From NCBI RefSeq assembly GCF_015182285.1, contig NZ_PRDM01000003.1, positions 248,001-312,000 on the forward strand: DNA of 64,000 nucleotides, written 5' to 3'. How positions within the stretch are numbered: the stretch's first letter is position 1; each line of letters begins with the position of its first letter. The notes under the pieces were generated by a model. The model had not been told where the DNA came from. It made no database searches and saw only the letters and a program-made list of their open reading frames with translations. Below, one piece after another: positions 56,116 through 64,000 of the stretch. The position numbers were made by a program, and so were the translations under genes. The stretch comes from Flavobacterium hungaricum (GTDB lineage Bacteria; Bacteroidota; Bacteroidia; Flavobacteriales; Flavobacteriaceae).

Positions 56116-56688
56116 TTTTGGTTCAGGTTTCGGGGTATTTTGTTTCAGGTTTCAGGTTTCAGGTTTCAAGTTTCAAGTTTCAGGTTTCGGGTTTGGTTAA
56201 CGATTAAATATTCCGTTAGGAATATCTGGTCGGTAGCATGTTTTACGAAATGAATGTTATGTGCATAATTCAAACGTTCCTACGGAACGTTCAACAGCGA
56301 ATCCATTTAAAATCTACCAACCAAACATTCCTTCGGAATGAATAATATAGTGACGAAATATAATGGATGAAACTAGTTTTACAGCTTTGTCAAAGTTTCA
56401 AACTTTGACAAAGCTTAATTACCTCATTATCTAATTGTCAAATTCTCTAATTATCAAATTCTCTAATTAACAAATTCTTTAATCTAAATGTAATTTGTTG
56501 CATTAAAATAAAATTTTATATATTTGAATTCCGACATTCTCTTTTTTGGTGTAATAATAATGAATAATTGTTATTAGTACATTTAAAAAAATGGATGTTT
56601 TTGCCTAGAAAGTAACTTTCCCAAAGAGTTATTTTTGAAGTTGTGATTTCCCAAAAAAATCACGCCATAACCTACAGACCGAAACAAA
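56116..56688. repeat. Spacer with CAGGTTTC repeats and TTCC/GGAA hairpins
   Basis: Bases 56125-56195 repeat CAGGTTT(C). Three hairpins of the 27-kb array family follow: ATATTCC/GGAATAT near 56208, AACGTTCC-TAC-GGAACGTT at 56273-56291 and CATTCC-TTC-GGAATG at 56326-56340. Then a perfect hairpin (56383-56415) and AATT(C/G)TC(T)AATTA-type repeats to about 56480. No gene seen. Confidence 0.85.
56383..56415. repeat. Perfect 16-bp-arm hairpin
   Basis: AGCTTTGTCAAAGTTT at 56383-56398 and its exact reverse complement at 56400-56415, with a single-base loop. No T-tract follows. Confidence 0.88.
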
Positions 56689-59613
56689 ATGACGAAATTT
56701 ATAATTAGAATTTTAGTTCTATCACTATTACTCGTTTTTCCAGTCAAAGCCCAAATTAAAAAAATTGGTGTTCCGTTTATTACCAATTACAGTCCGAAAA
56801 CATACAAAGCTGCCTCCGAAAACTGGGATGTAATTCAGGATTCAAAAGGCATGATGTTTTTTGCCAATCATTTCGGGATCATGCAGTTTGACGGTGTGCG
56901 GTGGAATATTGTTACACAGCCTGATAACCGCAGTATGGTTCGTTCTATGGCGATTGATAAAAACGATAAAATATATGTGGGCGCTCAGGGCGATTTTGGT
57001 TACACGATGCAGCTTCCAAACGGGCAGTATCAATACACTTCTTTGGTAAAATTGCTGCCGGCTGCAGCTAGAAATTTTGGTGATGTACTGCATACTGTGA
57101 TTCACAAGAATGAAATTATCTTTTTTTCTTATGAAGAAATTTTTATTTATAAAAACAATAAAATAAAAGTATTAAAGTCTAAAACCAATTTTGACGATTT
57201 TTTTGAAGTAGGGAAAAAAATATACGTTACCGATAATGAAAAAGGGCTTTTAGAACTAAAGGAAGATCAATTAGTTCCGATTAAGGATAGTGAGAAATTT
57301 GCAGGACTGCAGATTAGAAAAATTTTTAAAACAAAAAAAGGCTTTTTGTTGTTTACCCAAAAACAGGGACTTTTTATTTACGAAGAAAATCAAATGAAGC
57401 CGTTTGTGACCGAAGCAGATCATTTATTGAAGCAAAATCAGATCTCGGCGGGAATTCAACTTTCGGATGGATATTTCGGAATCGGAACGCGGCAATCTGG
57501 TTTGATAGTTATAGATAGTTCGGGGCATTTGATCCAGCATATTAATAAGCAGATAGGGCTTCAGAATGAATATGTGACAAATTTTAAAAGGGACAAAGAA
57601 GGAAATTTGTGGGTAACGCTCAAAGGCGGTATTTCTCAGATTCAGATTTCGTCTCCTTTGTCAAAAATCATTGACAATTCAAATGCTGAAACTAAAATAT
57701 ACTGCAGCCAGATTTATCAGAATAAATTATATATCGCGACCGATAATGGTTTGTTTTGGCTGGATTGGGACGATTACAAAAATGGAAAAAGAGAAAATGC
57801 AAATTTCAAACATATCTCTGGAATGACTGAAAATGTTTGGAATGTCGGTGTTTTTGGAAACTCACTTCTGGCTTTTGAAAAAAATGGAATATTTGAGATC
57901 AATGGGAATGCCGCAAAAGCGATAGCCAAAATTGACGGGGCGTGGAAAGGGGTTTTAGTTCCAAACCATTCTGATTTATTGCTTGCCGGCGGTTATACGG
58001 GATTGTATCTTTTGAAAAATATAAACGGAACCTGGGTTTATCAGCATAAAATAAAAGGTTTTGATGAAAGCAGCAGGATTATAGAAACGGACAAAGAGGG
58101 AAATATTTGGATCGCGCACGGATATAAAGGAATTTTCAAACTAAAATTTAACCCAGCTTTTGATGCTGTTGCTTCTATTGAGTTTTATAATGATAAAAAC
58201 GGTTTTCCGTCGAGTTTGTTTTTGAATGTTTTCAAGATTCATGATGAGATACTTTTTGGAACGACAAAGGGGGTTTACAGGCAGAATACAGCTTCAAAAA
58301 AAATGATTCTGGATCCGATTTTTAAGAAATACCTTGGACAGGAAAATCACATTCGGCTTCTTAAAGCAGATCATCAGGATAATATTTGGTACGTTTCTGG
58401 TGAAAATACGGGAAGAATAATCGAAACTAGAAATCGTAATTTTCAAGCAGAAGAACTGCCATTTAGAAAACTCAGATATTTATATATTCCAGGTTTTGAA
58501 AACATACAAACAACTTCGGACGGCGATGTCTTTTTCGGAACACAAGATGGACTGATTCATTACAGTGCGGTAAAAAGTAAAAAGTATGCCACAAAATACA
58601 GGACGGTCATTTCTGAAGTAAAAAGTATTTTTCCAAAAGACAGTTTATTGTTTTCAAGCCGATATGATGTGCTGCCGAACAAAACGGGTTCTCTTAAAAA
58701 AATGCCGGCTGTCTTATCTTATTCCAATAATGCGCTTCATTTTTCTTTTGCCTCGCTTTTTTTTGATGATGCCGAAGCCACACAATATGAATATTGGTTG
58801 GAAGGTTTTGAACCGGGCTGGTCAGATTACAGTCTTCAAACCGAAAAAGAATATACCAATCTGCCTGAAAACGAATATGTTTTTCATGTAAGAGCCAAAA
58901 ACATCTATGATGTTGTAAGTGAAGAAGCTGTTTTTAGTTTTAAAGTTTTACCGCCTTGGTACAGAACAGTTTGGGCTTATATTTTGTATTTTTTACTGTA
59001 CAGTGTTGTCATTTATTTGATTGTCAAATATCAAAAATCGGTTGCGGGACGACAACGGCAGCAGTTGATTGAGAATCAGGAAATAGAATTACTTCGCAGC
59101 CGCGCAGAACTTAACGAACAGCGGTTGACACTGGAGCAGGAAAATATGAATATTATGCGTGAAAATCTCGAAGCGACTATTAACTTAAAAAACGCCAAGG
59201 TAGCTTCGAATGCTGTGAACATGATTCATTTAAATGAAATTTTACTTTCGATCAAAGAACTGATTACGCAGATTGATAAGAAGAACGATGCGAATGTAAA
59301 TTTTAGTTTGTTAACTAAAATCAACAAACTGATCGATCATGAATTACAGGGCGATAAACATTGGAACGAATTCGAAGAAATCTTTAATCAGCTGCACGAT
59401 AATTTTATGCAGCGTTTAAAATCAAGTTACCCAGAACTGACGCCGCGCGATATGCGATTGTGTGCTTATCTGCGAATGAACTTTAATACAAAAGAAATTG
59501 CACCGCTTTTAGGAATTTCTGTTCGCGGTGTAGAGGATACCCGATACCGTATTCGAAAAAAACTCCAGCTTCCGTCGGATGCTAACATAACCGAATTCAT
59601 TCTTAATTTTTAA
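56689..59613 (+). CDS. Propeller/Y_Y_Y membrane sensor with LuxR-like DNA-binding domain
   Basis: 974 residues: signal peptide (to about 22, FPVKAQ), a beta-propeller sensor made of two-component-regulator repeats (KEGNLWVTLKGGISQIQIS, DKEGNIWIAHGYKGIFKL), a Y_Y_Y domain (about 670-755; YEYWLEGFEPGWSDYSLQTE), one membrane helix (about 761-783), a coiled coil (785-845) and a C-terminal HTH (LTPRDMRLCAYLRMNFNTKE, IAPLLGISVRGVEDTRYRIR). It has the periplasmic half of an HTCS but no kinase or receiver, so the signal would pass straight to the DNA-binding part. It sits 546 bases before the GH16 gene and probably controls it. Confidence 0.9.
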   Translation: MTKFIIRILVLSLLLVFPVKAQIKKIGVPFITNYSPKTYKAASENWDVIQDSKGMMFFANHFGIMQFDGVRWNIVTQPDNRSMVRSMAIDKNDKIYVGAQGDFGYTMQLPNGQYQYTSLVKLLPAAARNFGDVLHTVIHKNEIIFFSYEEIFIYKNNKIKVLKSKTNFDDFFEVGKKIYVTDNEKGLLELKEDQLVPIKDSEKFAGLQIRKIFKTKKGFLLFTQKQGLFIYEENQMKPFVTEADHLLKQNQISAGIQLSDGYFGIGTRQSGLIVIDSSGHLIQHINKQIGLQNEYVTNFKRDKEGNLWVTLKGGISQIQISSPLSKIIDNSNAETKIYCSQIYQNKLYIATDNGLFWLDWDDYKNGKRENANFKHISGMTENVWNVGVFGNSLLAFEKNGIFEINGNAAKAIAKIDGAWKGVLVPNHSDLLLAGGYTGLYLLKNINGTWVYQHKIKGFDESSRIIETDKEGNIWIAHGYKGIFKLKFNPAFDAVASIEFYNDKNGFPSSLFLNVFKIHDEILFGTTKGVYRQNTASKKMILDPIFKKYLGQENHIRLLKADHQDNIWYVSGENTGRIIETRNRNFQAEELPFRKLRYLYIPGFENIQTTSDGDVFFGTQDGLIHYSAVKSKKYATKYRTVISEVKSIFPKDSLLFSSRYDVLPNKTGSLKKMPAVLSYSNNALHFSFASLFFDDAEATQYEYWLEGFEPGWSDYSLQTEKEYTNLPENEYVFHVRAKNIYDVVSEEAVFSFKVLPPWYRTVWAYILYFLLYSVVIYLIVKYQKSVAGRQRQQLIENQEIELLRSRAELNEQRLTLEQENMNIMRENLEATINLKNAKVASNAVNMIHLNEILLSIKELITQIDKKNDANVNFSLLTKINKLIDHELQGDKHWNEFEEIFNQLHDNFMQRLKSSYPELTPRDMRLCAYLRMNFNTKEIAPLLGISVRGVEDTRYRIRKKLQLPSDANITEFILNF

Positions 59614-60159
59614 TAAGATGAATTATGGTACGCTGATGAAACTGATTGGCTTTCGCGAAAGCGCTAATTTAGTTTGAGCGCGGATGGAACAGATTTGCTT
59701 TCGCGAAGACGCTATTTAGTTTGAACGCGGATGAAACTGATTTGCTTTCGCGAAAGCGCTAATTTAGTTTGAACGCGGATGGAACAGATTTGCTTTCGCG
59801 AAAGCTTTATTTAGTTTGAAAGCGGATGAAACTGATTCGCTTTCGCGAAGACGCTGATTTTTACGGATTTTTAATTTGTAGTAAAATCTGTTTTTTGGTT
59901 CTGCATTATCAATTTTGGTTTATCCAGAATCAATTTTAGATCTTTTCTTATGACGTATTCTCCTAAGTAGTTTTACGGTTTTTGCGGGCTATTTTTTACA
60001 TTTTTTTTAAAACACCGTAGTCAAACCGTACTCTAAAATGTAAGTCTTGCCTGATTTTTTAGTTAATATTGTCCCTCCCAATGGTAAAATGATCAGCTAT
60101 TTTTTACAAACGGCTCTTCGTTTTTCATCAGGAAACTTACTAACAAAAAACTAAAAAAA
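59614..60159. repeat. Spacer: five ~57-bp GCTTTCGCGAAAGC repeats plus regulatory region
   Basis: Bases 59645-59860 hold five imperfect copies of a unit with GATT(T/C)GCTTTCGCGAA(A)G and AGTTTGAACGCGGATG, each containing the self-complementary CTTTCGCGAAAG. The rest (59880-60159) should carry the GH16 promoter. A 13-bp direct repeat GCTATTTTTTACA lies at 59988-60000 and 60096-60108. I cannot place a TTG / TAnnTTTG pair with confidence. Confidence 0.8.
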
Positions 60160-63100
60160 ATGAATCAAAAAGACTCTATTTTCGGCCGACCACCGAAAGA
60201 CAATTTCTCTTTATTTAAAAAATGCTGTATTGCATTTTTACTGTTTTTATTTCCCATGTTCGAGATTCAGGCGCAGTGTAATACGCTGGTTTGGTCAGAC
60301 GAATTTAATGGCACAACAGTAGATTTAACCAAATGGCAGAGCATTTCTGGCAACGGCTGTCCGTCACTCTGCGGATTCGGAAATGCAGAGGCACAGCGCT
60401 ACGATCCTAATCAGGCAACGATTGTAAAAGAAGGAACCAATAGTTATTTAAACATTGAGGCAAAATACCTGCCCAATTCACAATTTCCAGATCAACCGTA
60501 TAGCTCTGCAAAGTTAACCACAGACGGCAAGTATTCTTTAAAGTACGGAAGAGTAGAAGCTCGCATGAAACTCTCTAATGGACAAGGTGCTTGGCCGGCA
60601 TTCTGGATGCTTCCTGCAAATGGTACAGGAAACTGGCCGTATACGGGCGAAATTGATATTATGGAAGCCAAACACCGAAATCCGCAGTCGATCGATGGAA
60701 CGATTCATTATGATGGAGGCGGTTATCATTTTACCGGAAGAAGTTATTCTTCTCCAGTAGATTTGTCGGCAGGTTTTCATGTGTATGCTGTAGAATGGGG
60801 ACCCAATATCATTAAATGGTTTGTAGACGACGTTCTCTTTCATACGGCAACCCCAAATACAACTGTCAACGGCGGATGGCCTTTTAATGATAACAACTTT
60901 TATATTATTCTGAATCTGGCTGTTGGAAGTGCAGGGACACCTTATACAAGTGTAAATGGGGCAGGAGTGGCTCCAGTTCCAGGAGATTTTCCAGCCAAAT
61001 TACAAGTCGATTATGTGCGTGTTTACGACGGAAGTTTTAAATACACCGTAACGGGAGATAACAAAGTATATCAAAATGAAACCAGCAAAACTTATTCTAT
61101 AAATGCCATTGCAGGAGCGTCATACAATTGGACAGTTCCCGCAGGTGCCGCAATTGCTTCTGGACAAGGAACAAACGCTATTACAGTAAATTGGGGAACA
61201 ACAGGCGGAGATGTTTCGGTTACAGCTTCGGTTTCGGGTTGTGTTGTTACTACTTATAAACTGGCAGTTGCGACAGAAGCGGCTTTACCTGTAGAAAAAA
61301 TACACGAGGATTTTCAAACCAATAGAAATGTATTGTATCCTGTAAAAACGGGAGTATTGACAGAAGCCGTTGCTAATCCTTCTGCAACGGGAATCAATAC
61401 GTCGGCTTTGGTGGGAAGATATGTTCGGAATTCTTCTGAATTGTATGATGTTTTGAATATCCGAAATGTTTCTATTACAAACGCTAATGATTATGTATAC
61501 GGACGAAAAAGACTTTCATTTGATATTTACACTTCGGCGCCCGTTGGAACCAAAATTTCGATGCAGTTAGAAAACAGCAATGTAACAACGGCAACCAATT
61601 ATCCGTCGGGAAGACACAGCGGTTTTAAGGCTGTAACAACTGTTCAAAACAAATGGGAAACCATTGAGTTTGAATTCGAAAAAATAATCGATCCCAATAC
61701 CAGCGCTTTAACGATCAATAATGTGGTGGTTCTTTTTGAATCGAATTCCAATTCTGGAGCGACGTATTATTTTGACAATCTGCTCACAAAAGCAGCACCA
61801 GAAAAACCAATTATTGCAACTGACGTTTTACAAAACTACGACGGCATCAATAAAATTATAAAAGGAACTACGACTGGAGTGTATTCTGTTGCGGCAAATC
61901 CGGGAAGTAATTCGGTTAACGCTTCCGCGAATGTGGCGAAGTACGTTAGAAACGTGACAGAACAATACGATGTTTTGTTTTTCAATACGCAAAGCACGAT
62001 TGAAGATGCAGGTTTGCTTAAAAATCAGACCAATAAAATCATGATCGATGTGTATACTTCTGCGCCAATAGGGACGGTTGTAAGTGTGAATTTAGAAAAC
62101 AGTGCTGCATCGCTTCCGGCCAATTATCCAACGGGAAGAAATAGTAATTATGTTGCTATCACGACGAAACAAAACCAATGGGAAACATTGACTTTCTATT
62201 ACAATTCAAGTCCAGATGCCGGAACTTCAAACTTGGCTGTAAATCAAATGGTTTTATTGTTTAATTCTGGCTCGTATACAAACGACACCTATTATTTCGA
62301 TAATATTAGAATCGGTTCTACTAAATTGCCAGACACCTTTACGCCTGGCGTTGTTTATGAAGATTATCAAAATACACACAATATCACCTTTAGAGATGCG
62401 ATCGGCACGTATACACCGAACACGGCAAATCCAAGCGCATCGGGAATCAATACTTCTACAAACGTTGGAAAGTACGTTCGTAAATCAACAGAATTGTATG
62501 ATAACTTTTCATTCAATACTACATTAACCAATATCGGAGACTTTAAAGGCGGAACGAAAAAATTCGCAATGGATGTGTATACTTCAGCTCCGGTTGGATC
62601 TATTATTTCATGGCAGGCAGAAAGCAGTGCTTCAATTCCATCCAATTATCCGGCCGGAAGACATAGTATTTACCAAGGTGTCGTTAAACAGACTAATGCT
62701 TGGCATACGGTAACCTTTACGTATGTAAGTTCGCCAGACGCATCGACTTTAAACAGCGAAGTAAACCGTTTTGTTTTCTTATTTGAACCGGGAACCAATT
62801 CTGGAAACACTTATTATTTTGATAATCTGAGAGCTTTAAATCTGGTTTCGACAGAAACACCAGCAGGATTGCCAGCACCTTGGATTAGCACCGATTTAGG
62901 AGCGGTAACACCTGCTGGAGAAGCTTCGCATGCTAACGGAACTTTTACTATCAAAGGTTCTGGAACCGACATTTGGGAATCCAGCGATCAGTTTCAATAT
63001 GTGTATCAGCCGATTACTGGCGATGCCGAAATTATTGCAAGAGTTACTTCGCTTACAAATACGAATACGTACGCAAAAGCGGGCGTAATGTTCCGCGAAA

Positions 63101-64000
63101 CATTGACACCGACTTCTAAGCATGCCATGACGACTATTACAGCAGCAGCGGGAGTGGAGTTTTTGTCAAGAGATGCAGTTTCGGTGCCAACGATTCAACA
63201 GGGAGCGGCGGGAACTTTTCCAAAATGGCTGCGAATTGTAAGATCAGGAAATACATTTACGTCTTATACCTCAGACAATGGTACAACTTGGACTCCAATT
63301 GGTACGGCAAGAACCATCACTATGGCGAATACGATTTATGTCGGAATGGCTGTAACGTCTCATAACAACGGGACTTTGGCAACAGGTGTTTTCAGCGATG
63401 TTATTGTTAGAAATATTACTGCAAACCCGAATGTGAATTTAGCTTTAGCTAAAACAGCGACGGCATCTACAGAAGAAAATGCCGCACTTTCGGCATCAAA
63501 AGCAACTGATGGAGACAGCACCGCTACAAGATGGGCAAGTTCTTTTGCCAATGCAACCGAATGGATTTATGTTGATTTAGGAAGTAATTACAACCTTAAC
63601 CGTGTGGTTTTAAAATGGGAAGCTGCTTTTGCGACCCAATATAAAATACAGCTTTCTACAGATACTGTTTTCACAGAAAATGAAACCATTACGACACAAA
63701 CTGCTTCTGACGGCGGTACTGATGATTTAGCGGTAAGCGGCTCAGGAAGATATTTGAGAATTTTATGTACTGCAAAAGCTTTAGCACCTTATGGATATTC
63801 ATTGTATGAAATAGAAGCCTACGGATCGGCATCAACAGCTAAAATGGCTTTGAATACCGAAACAGCGTCTCAAGAACAAGAAGTGGTTTTTGCGATGTAT
63901 CCAAATCCGGCGAGTAACTATATTCAAGTTGCAATACCTGAAAAACTGGACAACAAAATCATCTCGATTTATGATAATTCAGGAACGTTGATTCTTCAGA
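60160..64000 (+). CDS. Modular GH16 beta-glucanase (laminarinase-like) with T9SS signal, 3' end outside window
   Basis: Starts at the ATG at 60160 and is open to the window end (1280 codons). Signal sequence to about residue 39 (FEIQAQ), GH16 domain (about 40-290) with the catalytic motif GEIDIMEAKH (Glu164 nucleophile, Glu169 acid/base) and AWPAFWMLP, a PKD-like domain (about 300-370), three related beta-sandwich modules (conserved near 406, 580 and 757: KYVR or RYVR, YDV, YTSAP, YYFDN), a DUF1349-like module (about 908-1090), an F5/8C-type carbohydrate-binding module (about 1095-1220; ATDGDSTATRWASS), and the start of a T9SS type A sorting domain (MYPNPASNYIQVAIP). Secreted by the type IX system, it probably cuts beta-1,3-glucan. 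Confidence 0.9.
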   Translation, partial: MNQKDSIFGRPPKDNFSLFKKCCIAFLLFLFPMFEIQAQCNTLVWSDEFNGTTVDLTKWQSISGNGCPSLCGFGNAEAQRYDPNQATIVKEGTNSYLNIEAKYLPNSQFPDQPYSSAKLTTDGKYSLKYGRVEARMKLSNGQGAWPAFWMLPANGTGNWPYTGEIDIMEAKHRNPQSIDGTIHYDGGGYHFTGRSYSSPVDLSAGFHVYAVEWGPNIIKWFVDDVLFHTATPNTTVNGGWPFNDNNFYIILNLAVGSAGTPYTSVNGAGVAPVPGDFPAKLQVDYVRVYDGSFKYTVTGDNKVYQNETSKTYSINAIAGASYNWTVPAGAAIASGQGTNAITVNWGTTGGDVSVTASVSGCVVTTYKLAVATEAALPVEKIHEDFQTNRNVLYPVKTGVLTEAVANPSATGINTSALVGRYVRNSSELYDVLNIRNVSITNANDYVYGRKRLSFDIYTSAPVGTKISMQLENSNVTTATNYPSGRHSGFKAVTTVQNKWETIEFEFEKIIDPNTSALTINNVVVLFESNSNSGATYYFDNLLTKAAPEKPIIATDVLQNYDGINKIIKGTTTGVYSVAANPGSNSVNASANVAKYVRNVTEQYDVLFFNTQSTIEDAGLLKNQTNKIMIDVYTSAPIGTVVSVNLENSAASLPANYPTGRNSNYVAITTKQNQWETLTFYYNSSPDAGTSNLAVNQMVLLFNSGSYTNDTYYFDNIRIGSTKLPDTFTPGVVYEDYQNTHNITFRDAIGTYTPNTANPSASGINTSTNVGKYVRKSTELYDNFSFNTTLTNIGDFKGGTKKFAMDVYTSAPVGSIISWQAESSASIPSNYPAGRHSIYQGVVKQTNAWHTVTFTYVSSPDASTLNSEVNRFVFLFEPGTNSGNTYYFDNLRALNLVSTETPAGLPAPWISTDLGAVTPAGEASHANGTFTIKGSGTDIWESSDQFQYVYQPITGDAEIIARVTSLTNTNTYAKAGVMFRETLTPTSKHAMTTITAAAGVEFLSRDAVSVPTIQQGAAGTFPKWLRIVRSGNTFTSYTSDNGTTWTPIGTARTITMANTIYVGMAVTSHNNGTLATGVFSDVIVRNITANPNVNLALAKTATASTEENAALSASKATDGDSTATRWASSFANATEWIYVDLGSNYNLNRVVLKWEAAFATQYKIQLSTDTVFTENETITTQTASDGGTDDLAVSGSGRYLRILCTAKALAPYGYSLYEIEAYGSASTAKMALNTETASQEQEVVFAMYPNPASNYIQVAIPEKLDNKIISIYDNSGTLILQ

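Noticed and set aside
62367..63551. Antisense ORFs inside the GH16 gene
   Set aside because: They lie opposite a well-supported coding frame with clear modules and have no recognisable domain.

Overview
The window is AT-rich DNA from a Bacteroidetes bacterium, most probably a Flavobacterium. The signs are SusC/SusD proteins, a hybrid two-component sensor, a T9SS-type C-terminal signal, promoters of the TTG / TAnnTTTG type and few Shine-Dalgarno sequences. I see no rRNA, tRNA, CRISPR array, phage or IS element.

Layout. (1) 1-2.8 kb: the end of a chimeric ORF (MBG repeats fused to a DUF4861 part) followed by a GH28 pectinase. (2) 3.1-4.9 kb: a small histone H1-like gene, then a 12-copy intergenic repeat array. 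(3) 4.9-16.0 kb: an L-rhamnose and L-lactate block: a GntR regulator read leftwards, then rhaT, the aldolase/dehydrogenase fusion rhaEW, rhaI, rhaB and lutABC. (4) 16.0-26.8 kb: small genes, a LuxR-type regulator, XdhC and MocA maturation factors, a cysteine desulfurase, a Tat-exported molybdenum hydroxylase (paoABC type) and a DUF2911 protein. (5) 28-49.1 kb: a polysaccharide utilisation locus (PUL), all on the minus strand: YhcH-like protein, eda, SDR mannonate oxidoreductase, uxuA, DUF4955 beta-helix protein, HTCS sensor, susC, susD, GH88, GH2 and a GH2 beta-glucuronidase. A divergent LacI-family regulator and a second DUF4861 gene lie at its upstream end. (6) 51.8-53.8 kb: two very AT-rich genes of unknown function. 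(7) 53.9-64 kb: an NTF2-like protein, a Nudix hydrolase, a HAD phosphatase, a propeller/LuxR membrane regulator and a large modular GH16 enzyme that runs off the window.

How the genes fit together. Rhamnose enters by RhaT, is isomerised and phosphorylated (RhaI, RhaB), then cleaved and oxidised by RhaEW to dihydroxyacetone phosphate and L-lactate; LutABC can oxidise that lactate to pyruvate. In the PUL, the extracytoplasmic enzymes point to a glycan carrying glucuronate and beta-galactose. UxuA, the SDR and Eda are steps of the glucuronate/fructuronate branch, although glucuronate isomerase and KDG kinase are not in the window.

The most unusual trait is in the spacers. Nearly every larger intergenic gap is filled by short-period or dispersed repeats. 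Many switch to their reverse complement half-way, so the spacer could fold into one long hairpin, and several arrays begin or end right at stop codons.
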